This document shows positions 38,517 to 49,729 of a stretch of 64,000 bases of DNA, piece after piece. The translations under genes were made by a program, and so were the position numbers. The DNA is taken from the NCBI GenBank assembly GCA_024516155.1, contig JAJJXM010000005.1, positions 248,001-312,000 on the forward strand, read 5' to 3'. This DNA comes from Pyronema omphalodes. Lineage: Eukaryota > Ascomycota > Pezizomycetes > Pezizales > Pyronemataceae. Within the stretch, counting starts at the first letter, position 1. Every line of letters begins with the position of its first letter. Below the pieces are notes generated by a model. The model did not search any database and was not told the origin of the DNA. It saw nothing but the letters and a program-made list of their open reading frames with translations.

Positions 38517-39643
38517 GATATCAGCCAGTATCTCTATTTCCGAAGTTTGAACCCATTCAACGTCGTGGATACATAAAGTTACATAGACATCAGATCCCGA
38601 TCTCCCCCCGACCCGAATCCGACTCTGACGAGTAAGTGAGTGACTGAGTGAGTGAGTGGGTTATATGGAGGAACTTGACGAATCTCGGTTGGCGTTTCCA
38701 TACGTAGCTACCATCTAGTGCGCTTTAGCATTTAGCATTTAGCATTCATCATTTAGCATTTAGTATTTTGATTTGTCGAATTGCTTAACCCATATTATCT
38801 ATATGTAGTTTCATGGAGAACCCGGAAACGAACCCCACGTTACAACTTACGGATGACACGGTGACACGGTGACACGGTCCATTTGTCTACTGTAGTCTAA
38901 TATTTCGTCTCTGCCTCTGCTGTTGGATGCATTTCGGCATTTGCTTCCCGGATGGACCCACTACGCACGCGGCACGCTACTGATGGTGGAATCCTGAGTC
39001 GTGGGGGTTGATGAGTTGATGAGTTTCTTTGCTATGAGCGGAATAGAATGTATTGAAAAAGTTCGTAGATGATACCCGGGCTTTGTAGGTACCGGTACTA
39101 AGTATACGTATCGGTATTGATGTATATAGATATGTATGGGGTTATATGATAGGATTGTTCAATTGCGGTTTTTTTTTTTTTTAATTATTACGTGCTGAAA
39201 AGGACTTGGAATTCTCAGGTCTACAAGACAACCAGACTGTGATAGCTACTTCTGACACCTTCGTATGCTGCCTACTATACGGTCTGATGGATGATCAGAA
39301 GATGTTAGTGGAGATGAATGATGGTGGATTGATAGCTACAATATATCGGTGTTTGAGGGGGAATTGGTTTGTTGGTGGGTCTGGTTTTTAAGATTCATTG
39401 GAAATGAGGGATGTTTGTTTTGAGATAATATACATGGAGATTTATGAGGATTCGTGATGATACAGTGCTTTCGCAGGCTTTCACAGACTTTCGCAGACTA
39501 TCGCAAGCTTCCGCCAAGACTCGCTTCACACAAGGGTATGGCTATGATTAACCGAGGCGCACCATTACGTCAAGCCCCAAAATTCTCCAGCAACCTCGCG
39601 TGATGAACTCAAGTTACTTCAATGCTTACCCTATAACCCAACC

Positions 39644-41089
39644 ATGCGCGCCCACACACTTCCCCGACTATCCCGTCGCCGATTCTTCTCGAGCACAGCA
39701 TCACGCAAGGAAGTACTGTCAATCAACGCGCTACCAGATAGAGTCCACCCTGTGTATGCTAGTATGACCCAGTCCGCGTTTAATACGATCCATTTAATCC
39801 GCAATACCTGACCGTGGCGTTTGACGCAGAATGTAATGATGGAAGCCATCTGCTTTCGCTTTCTTGGAAGGAACCGCCGAGGAATGTTATGATTGTTAAG
39901 AAACATGGTGTTGACTCGGTTGGTGATGCTATGGTGGAATTTATCAAGTACGTAGCCGTCCCTCCTTCGAATGTTCCACCCTACCTGCCCCGCATCCCGC
40001 CTGTACTGTCCTCTAACCCAGTGTCACAGCCATATTACAGCAACCTACCCAGGAACCAACATAATCCTCGAACCCAACGTCGCACCCAACTACCACCACC
40101 GCGTATCCTGTCCAATCTACACCATACCCCCCGCCTCCAAGAGCTCTCCCTTCCCCTTCACGCAGTCTACCTATCCGCGCACACCTCACCACTACCTGCA
40201 CACCCCGCGACGAGTGCCCATCCCCAAACCCGCCGCGATTCAAAAACAAGCCCACCCCGCCACCCACAGCCAGTTGACCCCTCAAACCAACCCCTACCAC
40301 AAAAAAACCGATGCCCTAATAACCCTGGGAGGCGATGGAACCATCCTCCATGCCGCCTCATTATTCTCTACCTCCCGTGCAGTGCCCCCAATCCTTTCCT
40401 TCGCCATGGGAACCCTAGGTTTCCTAGGCGAATTTAAGTGGTCCGAGCACGAAAGCGCATTTAAATCCCTCCGCAGCGCAACCGACAGCCGTATTCGGAT
40501 TCTCCGCCGCAACCGTTTAAAAGCCGGGGTATTTGGAAGGAATGGAGAAAGGATAGGTGGGGAATGGGGGGAATATGATGGCATTGAAGATGCGCATGCT
40601 ATGAATGAGGTTTCGTTACATCGTGGACGGGATCCGCATTTGACGATTATTGAGATTTTTATTGGGGGGCATTTTTTGACGGAGGCGGTGGCGGATGGGA
40701 TTATTGTTTCTACCCCCACGGGATCAACGGCTTATTCGTTGTCGAGTGGTGGCAGTATTATACACCCCTCTGTTCCCTCGTTGAGTTTGACGCCGATTTG
40801 TCCCAGGAGTTTATCATTCAGACCGCTGGTTTTGCCACAGGATGCGAGGATTACGTTGAGACTGTCGGAGAAGAATAGAGGGAGGGAAGTGGAGGTTAGT
40901 GTTGATGGGCGGAGATGGGGTGGTTTGGGACCCGGACAGGAGGTGAGGGTTTGGTTGGAGGAGATTAATGAGGATAGGGGGGGTATTCCGTGTGTGAAAC
41001 GTTTGTCGGCTCCAGGAGCGGAGGATGGATGGGTGGGTGGTTTGAATGGGTTGCTGAAGTTTAATCATCCCTTTGGACAGGAGGAGTAG
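39644..41089 (+). CDS. POS5: ATP-NAD(H) kinase, probably mitochondrial (POS5-like)
   Basis: NAD(H) kinases phosphorylate NAD(H) to NADP(H); the Pos5 branch supplies mitochondrial NADPH. Three exons fit: 39644-39761, 39830-39947 and 40030-41089, 431 residues. The first exon gives MRAHTLPRLSRRRFFSS, a basic hydroxylated presequence typical of mitochondrial import. Exon 2 encodes KEPPRNVMIVKKHG, the usual start of the catalytic domain. Motifs follow in order: GGDGT (about 179-183), the MNEVSLHRG segment (about 270) and TPTGSTAYSLSSGG (about 307-320). A proline-rich stretch lies between the first beta strand and GGDGT. Intron 1 uses GTATGA/CTGAC/CAG; an alternative donor GTTTAA at 39779 with acceptor AG at 39847-39848 is also in frame. 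Identity of the enzyme is secure. Its location is inferred from the presequence. Confidence 0.88.
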
Positions 41090-43308
41090 AGATACGGGGT
41101 CTGGAGAGAAGAAAGCAGTGGAAGAAAGCAGTGGAAGAGAACTGGGGACGGGGGGGGGGGGGGGCGGAGGGGATGGTAGGTGAACAGGCCAACCATTGTA
41201 CAGAAAAGTTATACCCATACACAAGCCGAAATTTCAGTCAACAATGGGTACCCATGTATATAGGAAATAAAACAACACCACCTCTTAATTAAGCATTCAT
41301 AAAGATTTTAGTAGCTGCATAGGGAAGATGAATAGTCCTATCACCTGTATCACCTGTGTTGAAACTTGAAACTTGAAATTAAGATCAGTTCGATTTTTGT
41401 GAAGTCGCAGTGAGGTCGCTTGTATGATTATAGATATTTGGATTATGGTAGGGGCACTGACAATGGCACTGTCATAGTTGAGGCTGGTGAGTTGGTGAGT
41501 TGATGGGATGTATTAGAACGATGGCGAGAGACGAGAAGGGGTTGGACGGTCCTGGAGGTTTTGTAGTGCCCGGATGTTTTGTAGTCTATAAGATTCTTGA
41601 AACCCTTGAATACAGTGATCTTTGCATTGATGCATTGGTGCATTGGTGCATTGGGGATATCTACATGGCCCATGGGTAGGTAGATATTCGTACATCAATG
41701 ATAAACCCCTAATGCCTAGAGGCTAGAGTAAATTTCCGCCGTAATGGAATGTACATAACTACAGCTAGGGTTGTCGATAAAATAATCTGTTGTGATTTGT
41801 GAGCAAGTTGTGGGGTTGGTAGATATTGTAGTCAAGGATGAGGGAATCATGGCGGTGTTTAATAAATCTTCCTTTGGTGGAATTGTAATTCCGGTGGTGG
41901 TATTATGGTGTCGGGACTCTGTGATGGGATTTTCTTTGCGGGTGGGGGAATAATGTCGTGGCATCCGAGGTTTGATTTGGTTTGATTTTCTTGAACGCGT
42001 GATATCCGAGGGTGTGTGATGTGATCGGAACATGGTGTAGTGGGGGATATTCTGGGAGGCTTATGGTGATCAGGGAAGTACCGTAATATACGATTGAAAG
42101 ATAATGATTATTTTTTTTTAAAGAAAAGAATCCTCTAGAGAAAGATCTTTTATATTGCAATATAGATGTACTTAATACTACTTTCAACAATTCCTAGTGA
42201 GAAATATTCGTTCAAAATAGCCCTGAGCTCAGTGCAGGAAAGTGAAATCTGTTCAGCCGTCTTGTTAGCGATGGGACTTATCGTATCGAGTGGTGTTTTT
42301 TGATAGCTAATGATATAGGTATTAGGAAGACAAAGACAGTATGTGGGAAAGAGAGAGAAAGGAGGGAGCAAAGGATCTAGTATTAGAATCAGAGGAATGG
42401 GGATATTTATATGTACTAGCTTGATGATTAACGGGCGCCGGGTGATAGGAGTACTTATACTCATGACCTATCACTCGATTATACCAGAATTGATAAGAAA
42501 TAACGTTTTTGGGAAATACATTTATGAGCGAGGTTGCGCAATGTTTGTTCATTGGTGTACAAGTGTTTTTGGATTTACTGTAATGTTTTGCTTTTCGCTA
42601 TTGCTTTCTAACTGGGGAAGTTTGGGGATGAGGAGATAGGGTTGCCTCATTAGGCGGTTTAAACCGCGAGGACAGGAAAACTGGATATTTTGCTCCCGCA
42701 TAAGCCATAGAGAGGCCTCGATCGGTGTATGATTAAAATCAAATCAAAATCAAATTGAGAAATACATTGCAGTTAGCCGCTCGTGCGATTTATGTACGGG
42801 TGGTTTTGGTGAGATATGGATATTCTAAAAAAAAGGTGTCGGAGAAGGAATATGGAAGTAGGTGGGAATGGGTTCTCTGTTCTCATACCTGTGACACGAT
42901 GATCACTGTCGGCTAACTTGCAATTCACAAATTTTATGAATAGAACTTCAATATCAAGGCTGGAATTAAAACACACTTGGTTATATATTGTAACAAAACT
43001 GTAATAATTATTATCTTTCGTAGCCTTGATTACATGATTTTACATCCAACATGTGTTGTCGTCGCTAGATGTCACGGCCCACGGGAGGCCTCACTTAAAC
43101 TCCACCTTTTGTGAATAACCCACCATCGGATTGAGTTCTTGCCATTCATCTTGCTCTCTCCTCTTCTCCATCGTACCTCCATATTTCTCAACGAAACCAT
43201 CTAATCGCCTCCTTATCGTCGCACATCTCGAACGGATCTTCGGAATTTATGATATAATTAGTATCTGTTCTACACCAAACAGCACATCCTCGGAAAATAC
43301 CTATTACA
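41090..43308. other. Intergenic, nothing recognised
   Basis: Contains a G-run near 41150, a GCATTG-type short repeat near 41630-41655 and a perfect palindrome GCGGTTTAAACCGC near 42653-42666. Only short unsupported frames occur. The CT-rich stretch at 43130-43300 is a likely leader of the RING gene. Confidence 0.4.
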
Positions 43309-44190
43309 ATGGATTCCTATATCAGAATGCAGTTCAAGTTACGTACTGCGATCGGACCATGCGATATCATCTACATGGACCTTGATCACAGTCATATTCG
43401 GCAAATAGTTCCTTTTGACAGACAACCCGACCTATTAGGATATATTGGAGACGGAACCTGGATTGCTCAGTACATTGATCGATCTATAATGGAACCGATA
43501 ATCAAGGATCTTGTGTCGAAGACCGGGTCCATCCCTCCTAAGATTTGCTTTGAATTAAAGTAAGTACAATTACGATTACCATTACGAATAACTGCCCCCC
43601 TCCCTTAACTGTTACTGGATACCTGCTGAAGATCTTTGCTATCTTTGTTATTATTATAGGCCTCGAGTCCCTCGGAACCCTCCCCGTAATAATCTTCATG
43701 ATGTGAGACAAGTTACCATCGACATGGTGCAACTGGAAACGAAAAAAATCATCTTCCATTCTCCAGCTCCGATCTGGCTCATATTAACCAATGGTGTGGG
43801 TAGGGTCTTCAAGCTGCGTTTGTCGCAGGAACTTGTAGACCTTAATACCTTAGTAAAGTATTCGAATATACTAGAATGTGAACAGAAGGAGGGGGAGCAT
43901 TGTACTATCTGTTATGAGCCTTATGTGGAGACTGATATGATCAGAAGACTTGTACCGTGTCACCATTTTTATCATCCGCGTTGTATTGATGAGGTATGTA
44001 ATTCAAGAACGTTCTTTTCCCTCTTTGTTCCCTTTTCTTGTTTTTTTGATGATGAGGATACTGATACTGGTTACAGTGGTTTTTCGGCAAAGCGGATCAT
44101 AAGAAAATATGTCCAACCTGTTTGTGTGAAGTGTTACCCATTCATGGCGGTTTAACAGACATTGTTCCGTCTTTGACACGTCTAGAGTAA
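43309..44190 (+). CDS. RING-H2 finger protein, putative E3 ubiquitin ligase
   Basis: Exons 43309-43559, 43669-43993 and 44077-44190 give 229 residues. The C-terminal third holds a RING-H2 pattern: HCTICYEPY, then LVPCHHFYHPRCIDEW, then KKICPTCLCEV. This supplies C-x2-C, C-x-H-x2-H-x2-C and C-x2-C zinc ligands. Such domains recruit E2 enzymes in ubiquitin transfer. The N-terminal 150 residues match nothing I know. Intron 2 (83 nt) has donor GTATGT, branch CTGAT and acceptor CAG and is secure. Intron 1 has a strong GTAAGT donor, but the natural TAG acceptor at 43658-43660 would put the frame out. The only close in-frame choice is the GAG ending at 43668. No signal peptide or membrane segment is seen. 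The substrate is unknown. Confidence 0.75.
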
Positions 44191-44484
44191 TGAATAGTCC
44201 AGCATGAGAATTTTGTAAGAGTTGATATTGTCATTGGATTTTGGAATGAAAATGCCAATTGTTTAAAGATTATAATTGATGTGTTGGTTATTATGCAATA
44301 TATTCTTGGTGCTGAGTCAACTCTTCTCTATACTTGGCCAATTCGCCTGTCGTGTGGTTCTTATGAAATCTGACATGGGGTATATATGAACGTGTTGGAC
44401 GACGAGTCCGAGATGTGTAGCGAGTCATTAGTGATGATTCAATCTGAGGAAAATACAAAGTCACAAGGTTTTTACCCATATCAT

Positions 44485-44815
44485 GCCATGACGATGGTCC
44501 AATAATCCGACATGGAAAATCCCCCACCTCCGTCCTATATGATTGTAGCATAACAGTCGAATAAGACACAAGTGGGGGAGGGGAGGGGGGGGTAAACCCT
44601 TTATTTTACAAGCTCTATAGCCCGATGGGAACAGTAATGATACATAGGCATCGGAAAATCGAAATGCAAAGACTCAACAAGGGTGCGGGAATGGGGGGGA
44701 TTATATTGCAGCTTTTTTGGTTTTTTGGGCATGGATTGACGTTTCGGAGGCCTCGAGCCTAGCTGTCTTGTCGAGTAGAAAGGGTATGCAACGGTCAACG
44801 GTTAGCGGCTCTGGA
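44485..44815 (+). mobile_element. Hairpin repeat, partial copy 3
   Basis: Matches the left part of copy 1 (about 23665-23945) in the same orientation: GACGATGGTCCA, TCCGACATGG, the CCCCCAC hairpin (44521-44578), TTTTACAAGCTCTATAG, ATACATAGGCATCGGAA, GTCGAGTA and CAACGGT..GCGGCTCTGGA. It ends abruptly at a GGATATT microsatellite. The hairpin has several substitutions, so the copy is older or more mutated. No coding sequence is present. Confidence 0.7.
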
Positions 44816-45056
44816 TATTGGATATTGGATATTGGATATTGGATGCAGAAATATGGTATTGATTGTTGATTGTTGATTGTCGGATGATATGGTATGCATT
44901 AATCGTTGCTGGAATTGGGGTTTTGGTGTAGGTTGATGCTTGCGCGGTTGACGCGGTTGACGCGGTTGGAGGGTTGGAGGGTTGGAGGGTTGGAGGGTTG
45001 GAGGTTGTTGTTTGGTGATTGGTGATTGGTGATTATTGGTGATTGTTGTCTACCTA
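44811..45056 (+). repeat. Cluster of five short tandem repeats
   Basis: Consecutive arrays: (GGATATT)n at 44812-44843, (GATTGTT)n near 44858-44880, (GGTTGACGC)n near 44945-44968, (GGAGGGTT)n to about 45003, and (GGTGATT)n to about 45046. Seen directly. Confidence 0.9.
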
Positions 45057-45073
45057 CTCATTATCTCATCATC

Positions 45074-45133
45074 AATCCACATCCACATCCACATCCACAT
45101 CCACATCCACATCCCACATCCCACATCCCACAT
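45074..45133 (+). repeat. (CATCCA)n and (CATCCCA)n array
   Basis: About six CATCCA units followed by three CATCCCA units, directly after the preceding cluster. Seen directly. Confidence 0.9.
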
Positions 45134-45677
45134 CCCCTTCCTTTCTCCTCTTCAAAAATCAAAAATCAATAATCCATCCTACCACATCAACAAAACTCAC
45201 ATTATTTTCCAAATCAAACCCCTTTTTTCCAATCAAAATTATTATATTCTCAACTTTCCGATTGATAATTACTCTACAAAAGCCAATATTAGACCTTGTC
45301 TTCTTGCTTCTAGTCTCTTTTCACCCCCTTCCCTTTCCTTCTCCCCCCGCTCCCTACAAAACCCCCGCCCCCGCCCCCCGCCCACTACCACCACCACCGC
45401 CACCCCCCAACCACTACCACCACCCACCACCAAAAAAAAAGAAAAAGAAAAATCAACCCAAGAATTAAATCTATTCTAAAGGGTTTAACTGAACCGGTGT
45501 AAAAGATGCTAAAAGTGTAGTGATTCTTTACTCTTCATACTCTTACTCCTTGCGAATGTACAATTTGAACAGGTCCTGTCCGCTTCCCTCAGCACCCCGC
45601 CCCTTCCGTCCCCTCCCCACCCATCCCCACCCCTCCCCACCCCCCGTCTACCCAATCCCAGGCATCCACATGCGGTC

Positions 45678-48320
45678 CTAAGCATCCCCACCTCTTCCCA
45701 TGAGGCCCTTCATATAACCCTCATAATCATAACCCTTCTTTCCATTCTCGAGGATAACCTCCGGCATATTCTGTACCAAATCTGCAATCATAGTATCGGG
45801 GATCAAAGAATGTCTTAAGTCGACTTCAGTAACATAATTTTTCCCATCAGCGACCTCTCTAAACGACTGAAAGACCTGACCAGCCGAATTCTGATCCTCA
45901 GTTTCCTCCACCATGAACCTAATAAACTGTTCAAAAGTTACCGAGGATCTTCCTTCTCCTACGTCTTCGAAGACTTCATGCATTTCGTCTTCATCGTAGA
46001 CTAATCCTAGTGATGCTAGTGCTGCGCTGAATTCTAGTTCTGCTAATGTGTTGGTGTGGTCACGGTCGAAGTGGCGGAAGACGCTTTCCCATTCTTCGAG
46101 TTGGATGGGGGTTAGGTTGGTCATGTTGCGGGCCACGATCTACGGGGTGGTGGGTTAGTAAGTATTCCACTCATCGAGAGGCGGGGGGTGCCAGAGAATA
46201 AGATATATAGGAAACATACCTGGTTTTCTAAGAAGCCGAGCTTTTTGGTAACACTCTCCTTGGCTAATCCATATTCGTACTCCAAATCGTCATAAGAATG
46301 AACAGTGTGGTCATTTTCTTCAATGTTGGCTTCCTCACAGTCGATAGCGAGTTGGTGGATACGTTTTAATTCGAGTTCTAGGGGGACGATGTTCATGTGA
46401 AGTTCGCGGACAATACGGAGTTGTCTCTGTAATCATCATGTTAACCATATTCCTCAACACACAGCTACGCCGCTGTAGCTACCACTCCATTCCACCAAGA
46501 TACGTACCTCCGGATCACCATCCAACCCAGAAATCTCCATAGCGACAGTGTTTAAACACAACGCAAATTCATTCGCAGCAGTCGAAAACTGTTTCCTCAA
46601 CCACTCCTTGATCTCTCTAATCTTCTGATTTATCGTCATGGATCTTTGATTTTCCGCTCTCATCAACAGCGTCCAAACTCGATCCAAGTTAGGAACACTG
46701 AGATGAGGAGGAGGAACATAATCCTTCAATCCATAGGTTCCAAGTTTAGTTTTGATGTTTCCCAAAAGCGACATCAAATCAGCTTTTTCGGCTACCCATG
46801 CTCGCTTTGACGTCTTTTTGTACTGTGCAAAGGCGTAAGATTGTTGTTTCGCATCTGTGTAGGTACCAACGAATGTCGCGTCTTTCCACTGTTGTTGGAT
46901 TTCGGCAATTTGTCGGAGGAGCTATTCATGACGTCGTTAGCCACTATAAATGCCGCCACCCCCACCATCGCTTTGACAAGCAAGCAAGCCACATCCTCCA
47001 AACGCTCGACTCATGCATCACCCCACGACCCACCACGGAACCAAAAATAAGCATAATAACATACCTCAGCCATTCTCTTCTCAAAATTATGCTGCATATC
47101 CCAAGCTCCCTGCATGACTTCAACAAACTTTTCGACTCTTCTTCCTGCAGTTTCAATCCTGTCTAGATGCGAAAAGGCATGGAACCAGTACGCAATATAC
47201 GTCATGAGAGATCTCTCATCGGGTTTGGGAACGTCGCAAACATCCTCAACATCCAAAAGTGCGGGGATTCCAATTTCCTCCGTGGCAAGCTTGAAGGCCA
47301 ATGCCATGTTACCCGCGTGGTCATTTTTGTCTAGTTTGTCGAAATCGATGAGATCGGGACGGTGGATATCGAGGAGCGCGCAGCTGGTAGGGAAAGCATG
47401 TTAGTGAGTTGTTCGTGGCTTCCCTCGGCGCCCTGAGTGTAACTGCAGCGACCCAATGCGCACTTCATTTCAGCTCCCTCCGCTGCGGGAGTCTAGGAGA
47501 ACTTACAAAGCTAATCCATCGTTCCAGGAGGTTGAAAAATCGACAACATTCACACCGGGATAACAAGCAGTTTTCCTCTGACACCACAGAAGAAGACCTT
47601 CCTTTGCCGTTAAACCTTCCGCACTGTGTCTTTGTTAGCCACAGATCCCATCTCCACGCCTCGTCGCTCCACGGATAACCCACTTGATATCGGTAATGGT
47701 AAATCTCAAAATCAACGTCCAAATAAGACCCAAAATAAGCTTCAAGTTTCCATCCACAATATCCTCCGCTCCAATATTGTACAATCCGATACCGCGGGAC
47801 TTGATGAATTCTAGGGACTTGTGAACGTTTTCACATTTCTGCACTCGTAATCGAGGGTTGCTGGCGTATTTTCCGAGGGATTCGTTACCGAGGATTTCGA
47901 GGAGGTGGATTAAGTTTACCTATAGTGTTAAGAAGTTGTTAGAGCTCACGTCAGGGCTATCACTATCTTGTACGCCACCGACGACAGAGGTAGGTTGCGG
48001 AACAAAAAAAAGTGCACATGACATACACCATCAGAAAGATCTGTTTTGAGCGATTCTACAGGTTTCAAATGACGAGCGGAGAGTTTTGAGTTCAGCCTGT
48101 TTGTTTCGAGAAGAAGTTTCAAGTCAGATCATGTGGTAACTTCTAGGTACAAGTACGGAGTTGACGGATTTACTAAGGGGAAGCTTTATGATGTAGGGAT
48201 CGCAGTAACTGAAGGCGAAGCTCGAATATAGAAGAGAAGGAAGGATTGGATTGGATTGGAGAGAACACACCACTTTCGGAAAGTTTTGTCCTGGGTATTC
48301 ACCCACTGAGGGTTCGACAT
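45678..48320 (-). CDS. Alpha-actinin (actin cross-linking protein)
   Basis: Alpha-actinin bundles F-actin as an antiparallel dimer; in moulds it acts at septation sites and hyphal tips. Eight exons fit exactly: 48320-48271, 48096-48027, 47919-47684, 47623-47507, 47383-47065, 46921-46508, 46426-46220 and 46139-45678, 624 residues. Two calponin-homology domains (about 8-115 and 122-228) contain [38 protein letters not shown] and [18 protein letters not shown] shortened spectrin-like rod (about 240-460) follows. A C-terminal EF-hand region runs from residue 472 ([32 protein letters not shown]). Introns are 60-174 nt with clear signals. The start at 48320 gives the usual short leader before the first CH domain; an ORF further upstream is in another frame. 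Confidence 0.92.
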
Positions 48321-49729
48321 AATGGTTGTGTAGTAGTAATAGCGGTGGTGGTAGGAGAGTTTGGCGGGATCGCGGGATTAGGGGATGGGGGGTAACTTTG
48401 GGGTGGACCCTTGCTACCGCTACGGTACGGCTTATTGCGAACTGGCGAGATGATCTGAGAGTTCGATCCGGGGGATGTTGCTCGGCTCTCCTTCTTTGCG
48501 GGGGACTTTTTCGCTGTCGCGTGCTCTCGTTCAGAATAGGACAAGTTGGTGATGTTGGGGCTTGGTGGTGTTGCGGTCGATGATAGCTGTTGCTCGGAGG
48601 AGGCTCTTCTCGTCTCGATGGTGGAGCTGCTTGGTGCAGAGCGGTGTTTGTGTTGTTGCGCATATTTTAGTGTGGAAGCCCATCCATCCCACCACCCAGC
48701 CAATCTAACCAACCTCTTTGATGAACCAATTGTGGGCCCCTTTGGGAAATGAAGTTTGGAGATATTTTGAAGAGGGTAAATTGAGGCAGTGTTTATTATA
48801 ATATTTGAAGTCATGAGATGGATACGTTTAAAATATACAAAAATCCATTGGAGAAAAAGATATAATACTGATTACGAGCAGAGAGAAGAGCAGAGCAGAG
48901 CAGAGCATCATCGTTCATCACCCCATCTTTTACAAACTACACCAAACAGTCTCGGTCAGACACGCGTCCGAGTCTCGGGTTTCGCATCGCTGCTATAAAC
49001 TCCTAATTCCGTCGTTGCACCCTCGGAACCAAAGTTGCTCGGAGGCTCGGCGATAGCTCGATATCCGAATCTCCTGGGTCTCGGTGAGCTGTGCTGCTCT
49101 GGACTTTCCCCTGAGCCGACCGATCGGGCTTGGACAAGGCTGCTGTTAACCCGTGATGACTATCTAACCCTGTCCGGTTAGAGTGATCTGTCACATTTAG
49201 CTTCCCTAGCGGCAGCGGGCACTTAAACCTCGAAGCTCTTCTCACGTCCCAACCTCATCACATCACCGCAAGCAGCTCCACTTCCATTTTTAAAACCCCA
49301 TAAATTACGAATTCTATCGTATCAATTCCCTTCAAAGAAAGTGGGGAAGATATACAAGGTTGAAATTGGAAATCATAACAAGAAAGAACTATCCGCATGA
49401 TGGGACATTGAAGTTCTAAGCGACGGCGACTTTCGATATACAACCCTGCACAACGTATATCAAAAGCAATACTGTATGGCTCGCATACATACAAACTTCC
49501 TCCCGTCGGAAGCTTTTTTTTATGCAATTGCACAGCGTCCCTGCCGTAAAGCTGCAGTTGCACGACAGAATGAAGCGGAATCCCCCTCCTCAATGAAGTT
49601 TATAAATTAGATGTTCCTCTGTCGCATGCCCAATTCTTCTTCTCTGTATCCCTCAGCTTCAAGCTGTAACTTCTCCCACTTCAATTTCTCAAGCACTTTC
49701 TTATCCTCCTAGGGATTGAGGCATTCACA
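48321..49729. promoter_or_regulatory. Divergent promoter region between alpha-actinin and amine oxidase
   Basis: A 1.4-kb spacer between divergent start codons, so it should hold both promoters. The 120 bp before the amine-oxidase ATG is pyrimidine-rich (TTCTTCTTCTCTG, TCTCCCACTTC), a common leader feature in moulds. A (GAGCA)n-like short repeat lies at 48878-48907. Short frames, including a 171-codon minus-strand frame at 48299-48814, lack recognisable domains. Confidence 0.45.

Larger units (their letters stand above)
30999..39643. other. 8.6-kb gene-poor interval
   Basis: No frame here carries recognisable domains. The left end should hold the promoter of the large F-box gene, including a purine-rich GGGTGGGG block near 31264-31295. 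A C-run lies at about 31740-31759. From 37.7 to 39.2 kb the sequence is dense in short tandem repeats. The rest is non-repetitive to the eye. Decayed genes or non-coding RNAs are possible, but I see no proof. Confidence 0.45.
44191..45677. other. Intergenic with partial repeat copy and microsatellites
   Basis: Holds the partial hairpin-repeat copy (44485-44815), a run of short tandem repeats (44811-45133) and a C/A-rich pyrimidine stretch at 45310-45440. No gene is visible. The right end is the alpha-actinin 3' region. Confidence 0.5.

Noticed and set aside
44812..45133. CRISPR-like repeat array
   Set aside because: Units are simple, contiguous and lack unique spacers; these are microsatellites in a eukaryotic genome.
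48299..48814. 171-codon frame as an N-terminal extension of alpha-actinin
   Set aside because: It is in a different frame from the ATG at 48320, and the family normally starts shortly before the first CH domain.
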